A DNA stretch of 64,000 nt from the NCBI RefSeq assembly GCF_003052265.1, contig NZ_QANS01000005.1, forward strand, positions 62,001 to 126,000, read 5' to 3'. Position numbers and translations under genes: made by a program. The number at the start of each line of letters is the position of its first letter. Positions within the stretch are counted from its first letter, which is position 1. Below, piece by piece: positions 8,565-18,057 of the stretch. Origin of the DNA: Stenotrophobium rhamnosiphilum. GTDB lineage: Bacteria > Pseudomonadota > Gammaproteobacteria > Nevskiales > Nevskiaceae. The notes beneath the pieces were generated by a model. It saw only the letters and a program-made list of their open reading frames with translations. It was not told the DNA's origin and made no database searches.

Positions 8565-10895
8565 TTATTTCCAGAAGACGGCGCCGCCCGATACAGCCAC
8601 CGGTGTCAGCCTGTTAGTGCTGCTGTTATCACCGAGCCGACCATCACCGTTGTAGCCCCAACAGACCACCGTGCCGTCAGTCTTGAGCGCACAGCTGTGA
8701 AGATTGCCTGCAGCAATGGCGACGACATCGCTGAGGCCGGAAACGGCGACAGGCGTCGCGCGATTGCTTGTGCTGCCATCGCCCAGCTGACCAACATCAT
8801 TCAGGCCCCAGCAAACGACAGTGCCTCCAACCTTGAGCGCACATGTGTGGGAGTAACCGACAGCAATGGCTGCAGCATCCGTCAGACCGGAAACTGAAAC
8901 TGGGTAAATACTGTTGGCACCGCTACCATCACCCAGTTCGCCATAGGTATTGTTGTTGCCCCAGCAATCCACCGTGCCATCCGCCTTCAGCGCGCAGCTG
9001 TGGCGCATGCCTGCACCGATCGCCACAGCATTCGTGAGCCCGGAAACCGTATCAGGTGTGCTCGTGGTCCCGTGTCCGGTGCCAAGCTGCCCAAACGAGT
9101 TGTCGCCCCAGCAGGCCGCCGTCCCATCAGCCTTTAGTGCGCAGGTATGTGTCCACCCGGTCGCAACGGCCACCACGCCCGCGATACCGTCAACCATGAC
9201 TGGCGCGGTGATCTTGTCGGGCGTGACGGGAATACCCACTTGCCCGGAGGAGTTGGAACCCCAACAAGCCACCGAGCCATCCGCCTTGAGCGCGCAGCTG
9301 TGATTCGAAGCTGCAATGGCCACGACACTCGTGAGACCAGAAACTGCAATGGGTGTGCTGTGGTAGTTCGTACTGCCGTCGCCCAATGCGCCATTTAAAT
9401 TGCTGCCCCAACAAGCCACTGTTCCACCAGTCTTGAGAGCACAGCTAAGACTATTGCCAGCCACAATGCTGACGACATCGGTGAGGCCGGAGACAGTAAA
9501 CGGTGTCAAGCGATCAGGAGCGCTGCCATCGGTGGCGCCGCCATCGCCCAACTCGCCGGAGGAGTTGTGGCCCCAACAGGCGACTGTGCGATCAGCTTGA
9601 AGGGCACAACTATGCCCACCACCGGCGCTCAAAGGTCGGATTACAGCCGTCAACGACACCGACACGGTTAGTAGTGCCGCATTGCTGTTCACCGAGGCTG
9701 AACTATTGCTGGCCACAGCACGGAAACGCTTGCCGTTGTCGCCGGCTGCTGTCGCGGGCGTGGTGTAGCTGGCGCTAGTCGCGCCAGTGATGTTGATCCA
9801 GTTCGTCCCGTTATCACTGGACACCTGCCACTGGAAAGTGGGAGTTGGCACACCACTGGCAACGACACTAAAATGTGCGCTGCTACCTGCCGTCACGCTC
9901 GCATCCTGCGGCTGCGTGGTGAAAACCGGCGCAGCGTTGGCCGCAGTCACCGTCAGCGTGGCCACGTTGCTGTTGACGCTGCCTTCACTGTTCGTGGCAA
10001 CAACACGAAATTGCGCGCCACTGTTGCCTGCAACGGTGACAGACGTGGTGTAGCTGTTGTTCGTTTCGCCAGAGATGTCTACCCAACTGCCACCACCATT
10101 GTTGGAGCGCTGCCATTGCAGTGTTGGCGTCGGCGTACCGGTGGCGCTGGCAGTGAACGTCGCGCTGCTGCCTTCGGCAACACTCTGACTCGCGGGTTGT
10201 GTGGTGAAAGAAGGCGCTGCATTTCCCGATGACGCCGGATTGATCGTCAACACCACAGCATTGCTAGTGACGCTGCCCGCTGTGTTGCTCACCAGCACGC
10301 GGAACTGCGCGCCACTGGCTGAGGCTGACGTGGCCGGAGTGGTGTAGCTGGATGACGTTGCAGAGCTGATGTCATTCCAGCTGCTGCCGTCGGCTGATAA
10401 CTGCCACCGATATTGCAGGGACGTGCCAGTAGCCGTGACGCTAAATGTGGCAGTGCCCGGTTCAGTAACGGTCTGGCTCATCGGCTGCACGGTGATGGCC
10501 GGTGCCTGCACCCCCGTCGTCACCGTAAGTTGAGCGGGCGAACTCGCCACCGTTGCTCCAGCTGCTGTGACCAGTACGCGGAAAAGATGACCCGAGTCAC
10601 TCAGCGTTGTTGTCGCCAGCGTGTAACTGGCTGCCGTGGCACCGGCAATGTCGGCCCAACTCACCCCGCTGTTATTGCTGGTTTGCCATTGATAGGCAGG
10701 CGTTGTACCCGTCGCCGTGACGCTGAATGCGGCGAGGTTGCCTGCTACCACCGATACATCCGCTGGCTGCGCGGTAATCACCGGCGTTGGCGGCGGCGCG
10801 TGGTGGCCACTGCTGCAAGCAGCCAGCAAAAACACCACAGCCATCAGCGCCACGTTCCGGCCCCATCGTTGTTTTTGCATGACGACTCGATCCAT
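8565..10895 (-). CDS. Lipoprotein with four Ig-like domains and RCC1-type repeats
   Basis: A 776-residue predicted lipoprotein. The start chosen (MDRVVMQKQRW) has AGGAGCAGGGAA just upstream; a further ATG lies nine codons earlier. The lipobox is LLAAC. Four Ig-like repeats follow, each with an ITxQPxxxxVxxG... opening, FQWQ or YQWQ core and SYTTPAT-type strand (about residues 45-410), ending in LTV. Then about seven RCC1/BNR-type repeats carry HSCALKxDGTVxCWGxNxxGxLGDG (about 420-770), expected to fold as a beta-propeller. Such proteins are surface adhesins or ligand-binding proteins; the ligand is not evident. Confidence 0.85.
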   Translation of the reverse strand: MDRVVMQKQRWGRNVALMAVVFLLAACSSGHHAPPPTPVITAQPADVSVVAGNLAAFSVTATGTTPAYQWQTSNNSGVSWADIAGATAASYTLATTTLSDSGHLFRVLVTAAGATVASSPAQLTVTTGVQAPAITVQPMSQTVTEPGTATFSVTATGTSLQYRWQLSADGSSWNDISSATSSSYTTPATSASASGAQFRVLVSNTAGSVTSNAVVLTINPASSGNAAPSFTTQPASQSVAEGSSATFTASATGTPTPTLQWQRSNNGGGSWVDISGETNNSYTTSVTVAGNSGAQFRVVATNSEGSVNSNVATLTVTAANAAPVFTTQPQDASVTAGSSAHFSVVASGVPTPTFQWQVSSDNGTNWINITGATSASYTTPATAAGDNGKRFRAVASNSSASVNSNAALLTVSVSLTAVIRPLSAGGGHSCALQADRTVACWGHNSSGELGDGGATDGSAPDRLTPFTVSGLTDVVSIVAGNSLSCALKTGGTVACWGSNLNGALGDGSTNYHSTPIAVSGLTSVVAIAASNHSCALKADGSVACWGSNSSGQVGIPVTPDKITAPVMVDGIAGVVAVATGWTHTCALKADGTAACWGDNSFGQLGTGHGTTSTPDTVSGLTNAVAIGAGMRHSCALKADGTVDCWGNNNTYGELGDGSGANSIYPVSVSGLTDAAAIAVGYSHTCALKVGGTVVCWGLNDVGQLGDGSTSNRATPVAVSGLSDVVAIAAGNLHSCALKTDGTVVCWGYNGDGRLGDNSSTNRLTPVAVSGGAVFWK

Positions 10896-11087
10896 TTCCC
10901 TGCTCCTGTCCTGCTCGGACACAGCATTGGAAAAAAATGGCGTCAGCAGGAGTGCCGAAAGTCATGCTGTCATCGGGAAACTTGTAAGAAATCTCCGCGT
11001 CAGCACCAATGCAGATGCAACGGCGTGAGTCAGAACCTGAAAATGACTTTCGCCACTAGGCGAACCGGGTGACAAGACCTAGCATTC

Positions 11088-11849
11088 ATGGCATCAATTG
11101 CAGGCACACCTTTATTTCTTTCCGACATGAGTACGGCAAAGATCGATATCACCCGATCCATTGGGGCCCGCGGAGCAACGTCGTCGGCTGACGGCATTCT
11201 GGTTGTTGACGACCACGAACTCGTGCGCCTGGGATTTCGTGCATTGGTGCAGTCACAGGCGTCTGTGGCAGAACAATCCTCAATCGCACTGTTCGAGGCC
11301 AACACCTTGGCGCAGGCACTGTCGCTCTATCGCGAGCATCGCGAAGAAATTGCCGTGATCGTGCTGGACCTGAATCTGCCGGACAGCAATGGACTCGACG
11401 GTCTGATGGCCTTCCGCCAGCATTTTCCCGCTGCCACCGTGGTGGTGTTGTCAGGCAGCGATCATCCCGCCACGGTGCAGAACGCGCTGGCGCTGGGTGC
11501 CGTGTCTTTCTTTTCAAAAGCCGGCGATCTTGGTGACATGGTTGGCTTTGTACACACTTGTTTGCTGCACGGGCCGGAGGTCGCGAGCCAGCGACGATCT
11601 CGTCCCACAGCGACCTTCCCCGGGTTCAGTAGCGCGTCTGATCCTGGAGAATTTGCAGCATCGGCAGGACAGGCTTTGTCCACTCGTCAATTGCAGATTC
11701 TGCAGTGGCTGTTGCAAGGCAAGTCCAACCGCGAGATCAGCCAGCTTGCGTTTCTGTCCGAAGGCACGGTGAAGAATCATGTCTCGACGCTACTGCTGTC
11801 CTTCGGCGTGCGCTCGCGTGCGCAGCTCATCAGCAAGCTGCGCACATGA
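11088..11849 (+). CDS. LuxR-type two-component response regulator
   Basis: A 253-residue regulator. The receiver begins ILVVDDHELVRLGFRALV (acidic pair DD) and has the phospho-acceptor in VIVLDLNLPDSNG; the conserved Lys lies in SFFSKAGD. The C-terminal LuxR/FixJ HTH is LSTRQLQILQWLLQGKSNRE...EGTVKNHVSTLL. An alternative ATG at 11127 would remove thirteen residues; neither start has a strong ribosome-binding site. The stop overlaps the kinase start as ATGA, so the two are translationally coupled and form a cognate pair. Confidence 0.9.
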   Translation: MASIAGTPLFLSDMSTAKIDITRSIGARGATSSADGILVVDDHELVRLGFRALVQSQASVAEQSSIALFEANTLAQALSLYREHREEIAVIVLDLNLPDSNGLDGLMAFRQHFPAATVVVLSGSDHPATVQNALALGAVSFFSKAGDLGDMVGFVHTCLLHGPEVASQRRSRPTATFPGFSSASDPGEFAASAGQALSTRQLQILQWLLQGKSNREISQLAFLSEGTVKNHVSTLLLSFGVRSRAQLISKLRT

Positions 11850-13663
11850 ACGCGCCTTCATCCGTCGCCACGCCCAAGACGATCGTTAACTCAGAACTCC
11901 CGGATCTCGACGCCCTGATTCTGCGAGAGCAGGCAGCTTCGTTGTTTTCCACCGTCCGCCCTGCCACCTATAGCGACAGCGTGGTCACGGTGGTGTTTAG
12001 CCTGCTGATGTACTGGTATACAGATCAGCTGCTGATTTTTGCGTGGATGGCAGTGCATCTCTACACCCTGATGCGCATGCCACTGATGACGGCGTATTTC
12101 AACGATGCCGACGCTGACAAGAATGTTGAGCACTGGATCGATATCTATTGTCGCGAGGTATTCTTCAATACTGCGGGCTGGGGCCTAGCAGCAATCCTCT
12201 TTTTGCCAGAAAGCGTGCCGCTCACCTCAATCATGGTGGTGGTCATCATGGGCTTCTGCATGGGTGGCGTGCTCGCCGTCGCGCCGTTGCGACGCGCCAC
12301 ATATAGTCTGCTGATGCCGATGATGCTGGGACTCATACTGGCGCTGCTGCTGCGAGCCAGCGTGCTGAACCTTGCACTGGCGTGTTTCTGCGCAGCCTTC
12401 CTGATTGCCATACTTCGCTTTGCCAAGGCGCAGCAGGAATTGCTCACAACCGCCCTGCGCACGCGCTTTGAAAAAGCGGCGCTGGCAGAACGACTGGAAC
12501 AACAGGTGCACGCCACCGAGATCGCCAGTCAAGAGAAAACCCGCTTCCTCGCTGCCGCCAGTCACGATCTGCGCCAGCCGCTGCACGCCATCGCCTTGCT
12601 CGGCGCTGCGTTAGAAAAAGAACTCAGTGATCGCCCTGAACAGCGCAACGCCTCAAGGTTGATGCGAGCCGTGAATTCGCTCCGCCACTCTCTCGACACC
12701 ATGCTGGACGTGTCACGGTTGGACGCCGGTGTGGTTGTAGCCGAACGACAACCGGTCGCGCTGCACACTCTTTTTCAGTCGCTCAACCAAAGTTTCATCA
12801 ACACCGCCAGCGAAAAAGATATCGAACTGCGTCTGCGCTCCAGTCCATTATGGGTCGACAGTGATCCACAGCTATTGCATCGCATGCTGTCCAATCTCAT
12901 CGACAACGCTATCAAGTACACGCAGAAAGGTGGGGTGCTAGTGGTAGCCCGAAAACGCCACTCGAAAGACACAGGCATGCATACGGCAGAAGTATGGATA
13001 GACATCTACGACTCCGGCATCGGCATCGCAACGGAACAACAGTCACGCGTATTCGAAGAGTTCTATCAGATCGGCAATCCCGGTCGTGACCGTTCGCTAG
13101 GCCTTGGCATTGGCCTTTCCATCGTCAAACGACTTTCGCAATTGCTCGTACACCCAGTAGAGGTACGCTCTGTGCAGGGGCATGGATCACGCTTCCGCGT
13201 GCGATTGCAGGCAGCGCGTCCTCAGGCCGCTGCGCAATTTGCCGATGATCAGCACCTGCCACTATTGCGGCCGTACATACCGGCGCGCTTACCCAAGCGT
13301 GTTCTGGTACTTGATGATGAAGCCGATGTCCGCGAAGCCATGAGCCAACTATTGCATGCACATGGCATCGAAGCAGAAGCCGTGGCCACCGAAGCTGAAG
13401 CCGCAATAGCTCTACAAAGCTCAGCTAAAGAACTGAATCCGTTTGCCTTGCTGATATGTGATTTCCGTCTTGCCAACGGCATCGACGGGTTGCAAGTTGG
13501 CCAATCCCTGTCCCAACGTTTTTTCAATATTCCGCTACTACTGATCACAGGAGAAACCGCGCCAGAGCGTTTACAACGTGTTCGCGAGGCCGGCGTCCCA
13601 GTGCTATTCAAGCCCGTAAACACAGAACGTCTTTTTCAGGCGATGACGGCAGCCTTGGGGTGA
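11846..13663 (+). CDS. Membrane hybrid sensor histidine kinase with C-terminal receiver
   Basis: A 605-residue kinase. The true start is the ATG at 11846, overlapping the regulator's stop; an in-frame upstream opening is a shadow. About six membrane helices fill residues 40-195, followed by a coiled linker (residues 195-235), the H-box FLAAASHDLRQPLHAI (about 236-251), N-box NLIDNAIKYT, and G-boxes DSGIGIA and GLGIGLSIV. A C-terminal receiver begins RVLVLDDEADVREAMSQLL and has its Asp in LLICDFRLANGIDG. SHDLRQPL is typical of a class of hybrid kinases. No periplasmic sensor domain is present, so the signal is probably sensed in the membrane. Confidence 0.9.
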   Translation: MNAPSSVATPKTIVNSELPDLDALILREQAASLFSTVRPATYSDSVVTVVFSLLMYWYTDQLLIFAWMAVHLYTLMRMPLMTAYFNDADADKNVEHWIDIYCREVFFNTAGWGLAAILFLPESVPLTSIMVVVIMGFCMGGVLAVAPLRRATYSLLMPMMLGLILALLLRASVLNLALACFCAAFLIAILRFAKAQQELLTTALRTRFEKAALAERLEQQVHATEIASQEKTRFLAAASHDLRQPLHAIALLGAALEKELSDRPEQRNASRLMRAVNSLRHSLDTMLDVSRLDAGVVVAERQPVALHTLFQSLNQSFINTASEKDIELRLRSSPLWVDSDPQLLHRMLSNLIDNAIKYTQKGGVLVVARKRHSKDTGMHTAEVWIDIYDSGIGIATEQQSRVFEEFYQIGNPGRDRSLGLGIGLSIVKRLSQLLVHPVEVRSVQGHGSRFRVRLQAARPQAAAQFADDQHLPLLRPYIPARLPKRVLVLDDEADVREAMSQLLHAHGIEAEAVATEAEAAIALQSSAKELNPFALLICDFRLANGIDGLQVGQSLSQRFFNIPLLLITGETAPERLQRVREAGVPVLFKPVNTERLFQAMTAALG

Positions 13664-13841
13664 AATTTTCTTTCGCCAAGTATGGATTCTTGATTCTCGC
13701 TTTCAAATCTCATAGTTGGAGTTCAGCCACTTCGTAAAGACGGCGTCAAAGTGCCAGAAGCAGACGGCCACAGTTGTGGTCTATTGGCTCTCAGGAAATT
13801 GCGTACGCGCCATCGGCCTCTGTAATCCCAAACTAAAATTT

Positions 13842-14243
13842 TTACTTCTGATCAAACAGCCGTTGAGACTTTCTCACCTGTTCAGAGTTAGCGTTGACCC
13901 AATCCAAAAGGGCCTGAAGCGGTTCAAGCAGGGTTTCTCCAAGCTTGGTGAGTTGATATTCAACGCGAGGCGGAACTTCAGGAAATATCTCTCTCGACAC
14001 CATGCCGTCCCGTTCCAAATTACGCAGAGTAACGGTGAGCATTTTCTGAGAGATACCAGGGATGCATTTTTCAACAGCGGAGAACCTTGCGCGGCAATCT
14101 GGAAACATCTCCAGAGTGAGAAGAATAAAAATGCTCCATTTGTCTCCAACCTTCGTTAAGAGCTCGCGAACAGCGGCTGGATCCTTGCTCTTACAGAGCG
14201 TTGCCGGATCCGGAGGTTTTGTTCTGTTTTCTCTCTTCCCCAT
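13842..14243 (-). CDS. HxlR-family transcriptional regulator
   Basis: A 133-residue winged-helix protein: VGDKWSIFILLTLEM (about residues 32-46), FSAVEKCIPGISQKMLTVTLRNLERDGMV and the wing PPRVEYQLTKLGETL are hallmark HxlR segments. The start is preceded by GAGGTAAGTC. It is divergent from an SDR oxidoreductase gene with about 160 bases between, and probably regulates it, as HxlR proteins typically do for adjacent redox or detoxification genes. Confidence 0.92.
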   Translation of the reverse strand: MGKRENRTKPPDPATLCKSKDPAAVRELLTKVGDKWSIFILLTLEMFPDCRARFSAVEKCIPGISQKMLTVTLRNLERDGMVSREIFPEVPPRVEYQLTKLGETLLEPLQALLDWVNANSEQVRKSQRLFDQK

Positions 14244-14402
14244 GACTTACCTCGGAGTTAGTGACGCACTTTAAAGTGCCTTCTTCCAGATAAAAGCATT
14301 CTACTTTATCTTTGCTGCGCATAAGAAAGCCACTAACTATAAGTTTGTATTGATGCTAGTGGTGGACATCTGTTCGGCAATCGAGATTAAAGGAAGACGG
14401 AA

Positions 14403-15437
14403 ATGGAAAAGAGCAACTATGGCGGCGCGCTGCAGCGACCAATCGATTCAGGATTTGGCGCTGCCTCCACGACGGAAGAGGTCATCAGTGGAATTGACCT
14501 CAATGGGAAAACAGCCATCGTCACTGGCGGCTATACGGGAATCGGACTCGAAACGGTCAAAGCGCTTGTTTCCGCTGGAGCCACTGTAATTGTCCCCGCA
14601 AAGAACATCGAGAAGGCCAGAAGCGCGTTGGCTGGAATCGCAAATGTCGAACTGGACACGATCGATTTGGCGGATTCGAGATCGGTTGACGCATTTGCGA
14701 GCGCGTTCATCGCGTCTGGCCGCTCCCTTCATCTCCTGATCAACAATGCAGGGATCATGTGGGCTCCCCTGCTACGCGATGAGCGCGGCAATGAACTGCA
14801 GTTGTCCACCAACTATCTGGGACACTTTCAGCTCACCTCGCGACTGTGGAGTGCGCTGGTAAAAGCCAGTGGAGCTCGCGTTATCAATGTCTCGTCATGG
14901 GGTCATCACTTCGCGCCAGTTTCTTTCGACGATCCAAATTTTGTCACGCGGGAGTACGAAACGTTGTTAGCTTACGGCCAGTCCAAAACTGCCGTCACTT
15001 TATTCTCGTTGGAGCTCGACAACAGAGGAAGAGCCGCTGATGTTCGTTCATACGCAGTGCATCCCGGAATCGTCGTCGAGACCGATCTGAGCAGAAATCT
15101 TTCCAAAGAGGATTTGCAGAAATTCGGGGCTCTCGATGAAAACTACAGGGCGATAAACGATCCATCGAAGGGGCTCAAGACTCTTTCCCAGGGAGCGTCG
15201 ACAACAGTGTGGTGCGCTACCGCCCCGACCCTAAAGACTATCGGTGGTGTGTATTGCGAGGACGCGGACATCGCCGAACTGGACGGCGTTAACGCAGACG
15301 GCTCTCCCGAAGTTATCGATGCAGGCGCAATGCGCGGTGTTGCGAAGTATGCGCTCAACGAAGAGTCGGCAAAGCTTCTCTGGACTCTGAGCGAAAAGCT
15401 CGCGGGCGTGCCGTTCCTGATTCCTCAGAAGGACTAA
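14403..15437 (+). CDS. Short-chain dehydrogenase/reductase
   Basis: A 344-residue NAD(P)-dependent oxidoreductase. The Rossmann motif is TGGYTGIGLE, the NAG-type stabilising motif is NNAGIM, and the catalytic pair is in AYGQSK (Y-x3-K). It has an N-terminal extension of about 35 residues before the Rossmann fold. A good site, AAAGGAAGA, precedes ATG. The divergent HxlR gene is its likely regulator. Substrate is not evident from sequence. Confidence 0.9.
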   Translation: MEKSNYGGALQRPIDSGFGAASTTEEVISGIDLNGKTAIVTGGYTGIGLETVKALVSAGATVIVPAKNIEKARSALAGIANVELDTIDLADSRSVDAFASAFIASGRSLHLLINNAGIMWAPLLRDERGNELQLSTNYLGHFQLTSRLWSALVKASGARVINVSSWGHHFAPVSFDDPNFVTREYETLLAYGQSKTAVTLFSLELDNRGRAADVRSYAVHPGIVVETDLSRNLSKEDLQKFGALDENYRAINDPSKGLKTLSQGASTTVWCATAPTLKTIGGVYCEDADIAELDGVNADGSPEVIDAGAMRGVAKYALNEESAKLLWTLSEKLAGVPFLIPQKD

Positions 15438-15568
15438 AGCAGTGTTGAACCATCAGCGGCCACTTCTGAACTTGAGGTGTTTCGATAGATGGCGGCGCCA
15501 AAACATTTTTACTTCGTGGCGGAATGCTGATCTGCCGTCACGCACATTCAACTGAACGGAGAGAAACC

Positions 15569-15946
15569 ATGATCGACCACATCATCCTGACTGTCAGCGA
15601 CGTTAAGCGCTCACTTGAGTTCTACGAAGCGTCGTTAAAGCCACTCAATATTTCGATGAACGTGCCCTTCAAAGGCGTTGACGGGCACCCAGACCTTTGG
15701 GGATTTGGAGACGGCATTAAAGCCTTTTTTTGGCTGAAGCAGGGAAGACCGTATCCAGACGCGATTCATTGGGGATTTGAGGCAAAAGACAACAACGATG
15801 TCGACAAATTCTATGAGGCGGCAATGGCTGCGGGCGCAACAGACCGTATTTCACCACGCGCACGGCTGGAGTATTACCCCGGCTACTACGCAGCAGATGT
15901 TATCGATCCGGATGGTTATCATTTCGAGGTTGTCCATAAAAGCTAG
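15569..15946 (+). CDS. VOC (glyoxalase/bleomycin resistance) family protein
   Basis: A 125-residue protein of the vicinal-oxygen-chelate fold, beginning MIDHIILTVSDVKRSLEFYE and ending DPDGYHFEVVHKS, both diagnostic. The start at 15569 (GGAGAGAAACC upstream) is preferred over an upstream ATG fifteen codons earlier. The metal ligands are H4 and the Glu in YHFEVV. Specific activity cannot be assigned; it follows the SDR gene at 130 bases and may belong to the same stress or detoxification unit. Confidence 0.88.
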   Translation: MIDHIILTVSDVKRSLEFYEASLKPLNISMNVPFKGVDGHPDLWGFGDGIKAFFWLKQGRPYPDAIHWGFEAKDNNDVDKFYEAAMAAGATDRISPRARLEYYPGYYAADVIDPDGYHFEVVHKS

Positions 15947-16102
15947 TGCACGTCTGATCTAAAGAGAGATGCCGAAATTAATGAGCGTGTTCGCTTCGGC
16001 GAGAGTAATCATCTTTCTTATCGACAGTCTGCTTAGGGCTGAAAGCAGTCAGTCAGAATCATGCTGCGAATCACGATCTTCTGAGCGCACTGGCTCTAGG
16101 TG

Positions 16103-16921
16103 TCAGGCGGACCCAAGCTGTCTCGAAACTTTCGCAGCACTGTCTTTCAGATCACGACCAATCTTAGCCAGCATCTGATCCTGCAGTTGTCCACTGATAC
16201 CGACAACCACAAGGCAGTTAGCTAATTGCTCGTTCACGCCAAACACTGGCGCAGCAACAACGGTGACGCCGGCCATGTAGTTGCCCTGATCGAGTGCGTA
16301 GCCTTTCGTGCGCGTCTCAGCGACCTGTGCTTCCCACTCGGTGAGTGATGGCGCGCTATCCCATCTCAGGCCTTTGAAGCGACGACGAAGTTCTTCGCGA
16401 TCGTATTCGCCGAATGCCGCGATGCAGCGGCCGCTGGCGCTGATGGTTGCTGGGAATCGGCTGCCAATCTGCGTGTGCAACTGAATCATGCTTTCGGAAC
16501 GCGCCATGGCCACAACAATCATGTGATCCAAGCCTGAAACCTGCACGCCCATCGCTGTGACGCCGTATTCGCGGGCGATGCGATCCAGCGCTGACTGGGC
16601 GATATCCGCAAAACGATTCTGACTCAGCCATTGACGCGCCAACGTCAGCAGACCCACGTTGAGCGTGTAGAGCTTGGTATTAGCGTCGAAGCTAACGAAA
16701 TCTTCAGCAACCAAAGTCCTCAAGATGTGCAGACAAGTGCTGGGAATGATGCTCAGAGAACGGGCAATGAACTGCACGCCGACAGGCTCGGAAGATCGGC
16801 CCAGCAAACGAAGAATTGCTGCAGCGCGAGAAACCGCCGGAACCGTGCTTTTCTCAAGTGCCACATCGAGCGCGGCTGCATGAGAGCTAGTCTTTTTTGT
16901 GGTTTTTTCTCTAGCCGCCAT
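16103..16921 (-). CDS. IclR-family transcriptional regulator
   Basis: A 272-residue regulator. The N-terminal winged HTH contains SRAAAILRLLGRSSEPVGVQ and SLSIIPSTCLHILRTLVAEDFV; the C-terminal effector domain contains HTQIGSRFPATISASGRCIAA and GYALDQGNYMAGVTVVAAPVF. The start chosen is the ATG at 16921 (MAAREKTTKK); an ATG 25 codons upstream gives a basic tail unlike the family. It is divergent from the catabolic operon starting at 17216 and almost certainly controls it. IclR proteins of this type usually regulate aromatic or alicyclic catabolism; a candidate operator is at 17132. Confidence 0.92.
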   Translation of the reverse strand: MAAREKTTKKTSSHAAALDVALEKSTVPAVSRAAAILRLLGRSSEPVGVQFIARSLSIIPSTCLHILRTLVAEDFVSFDANTKLYTLNVGLLTLARQWLSQNRFADIAQSALDRIAREYGVTAMGVQVSGLDHMIVVAMARSESMIQLHTQIGSRFPATISASGRCIAAFGEYDREELRRRFKGLRWDSAPSLTEWEAQVAETRTKGYALDQGNYMAGVTVVAAPVFGVNEQLANCLVVVGISGQLQDQMLAKIGRDLKDSAAKVSRQLGSA

Positions 16922-17131
16922 GGATCTGCGTCTTCTGCGTTCTGTGGATGACGTCACTGCGCGGATGATACGTGCATTGCGCACAAGCTGAAACACGCAA
17001 GTGCCCGTAAACAGGCGAAAACCTGAGCGTAGACGCGGTATTTCTCAATGCAGCAGATTCAGCACACAAACAGTGCCGATTTAGGCAACTTGTGTACAGC
17101 ATTGTTGACTACATTCACTAGCAGCCGTTAA

Positions 17132-17143
17132 TGTCGTTCGACA
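17132..17143. promoter_or_regulatory. Candidate IclR operator palindrome
   Basis: TGTCGTTCGACA is a perfect 12-base palindrome located between the divergent IclR gene and the SDR start, 73 bases upstream of the SDR ATG. IclR-family operators are usually short palindromes in such divergent promoters. Assignment is by position only. Confidence 0.4.
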
Positions 17144-17215
17144 CTAGAAAGCGCAGCTTTTGAAGCCTTCGTAAACCTGCCCATTCTTCCTATAAAAACG
17201 GACTGAGAGAGATCC

Positions 17216-18052
17216 ATGGACCTCAAACTTGCTGGCCGAATTGTTGTGGTATCGGGTGCTGCCGGCGGCGGCATTGGCACCACCACGACCCGCATGTTGG
17301 CTGAGGCAGGTGCAACGGTGATCGCCGTCAGTCGCTCTCAGGCCAATCTCGACAAACACATTGGCCCAATGGTCGCCAGCGGTCTTTCCGTTATTCCTGT
17401 TGCGGCAGACACATCCACCGACGAAGGCATCGCAACTGCGATGGCTGCAGCGAAGAACGCCAAAGGCACGCTCTACGGTCTGGTCAACGTCGCAGGCAAT
17501 GCAGCACCAGCAACGTGGATGCCGACGACGCGTGTTACTCGCAAGGATTGGCGCGATCTGTTCTCGCAGAATCTCGAGACGATGTTTTTCATGAGCCAAG
17601 CGGTCGCAGCGGAGCTCAAAGCACAGAAGCTTCCAGGCTCCATCGTTTCGATCTCATCAATCAGCGGCATGAACACCGCGCCATTTCATAGCGGCTATGG
17701 CGCAGCCAAAGCAGCCATCGTTGCAGTGACTCGCACAATGGCGACTGAACTCGCGCTCGACAATATCCGCGTCAACGCCATTGCGCCCGGTCCTACGGCA
17801 ACGCCAGCTTCTGAAGCGTTCATCGACAAAGATGAAGAACGTGATCGCAGTGCGATTGCGATGGGTCGTCGTGGTCGCCCCGAAGAACAAGCCAATACCC
17901 TGCTCTTTCTGCTTTCTGAAGCGTCGGGCTATATCACCGGCCAGACGATTCTCGTTGATGGCGGCCTCAATCTGAAATGGACGCATCTGCGCTCGGACAA
18001 CACGTCTCTGTTTCTCAAGAACGAAGAATTCCGCGCAGCGATGAAGCGCTAA
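17216..18052 (+). CDS. Short-chain dehydrogenase/reductase, first gene of catabolic operon
   Basis: A 278-residue SDR: Rossmann motif SGAAGGGIGTTT, NVAGNA in place of NNAG, Ser in SISSISGMN, and catalytic Y-x3-K in GYGAAK. The C-terminus contains GQTILVDGG, typical of classical SDRs. It is the first gene of an operon of oxygenases and dehydrogenases and lies six bases before the first Rieske gene. It probably oxidises an alcohol made by one of the oxygenases. Confidence 0.92.
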   Translation: MDLKLAGRIVVVSGAAGGGIGTTTTRMLAEAGATVIAVSRSQANLDKHIGPMVASGLSVIPVAADTSTDEGIATAMAAAKNAKGTLYGLVNVAGNAAPATWMPTTRVTRKDWRDLFSQNLETMFFMSQAVAAELKAQKLPGSIVSISSISGMNTAPFHSGYGAAKAAIVAVTRTMATELALDNIRVNAIAPGPTATPASEAFIDKDEERDRSAIAMGRRGRPEEQANTLLFLLSEASGYITGQTILVDGGLNLKWTHLRSDNTSLFLKNEEFRAAMKR

Positions 18053-18057
18053 GAGAC

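Noticed and set aside
13716-14159. Plus-strand frame antisense to HxlR
   Set aside because: It is a shadow of the HxlR coding frame with low-complexity translation.
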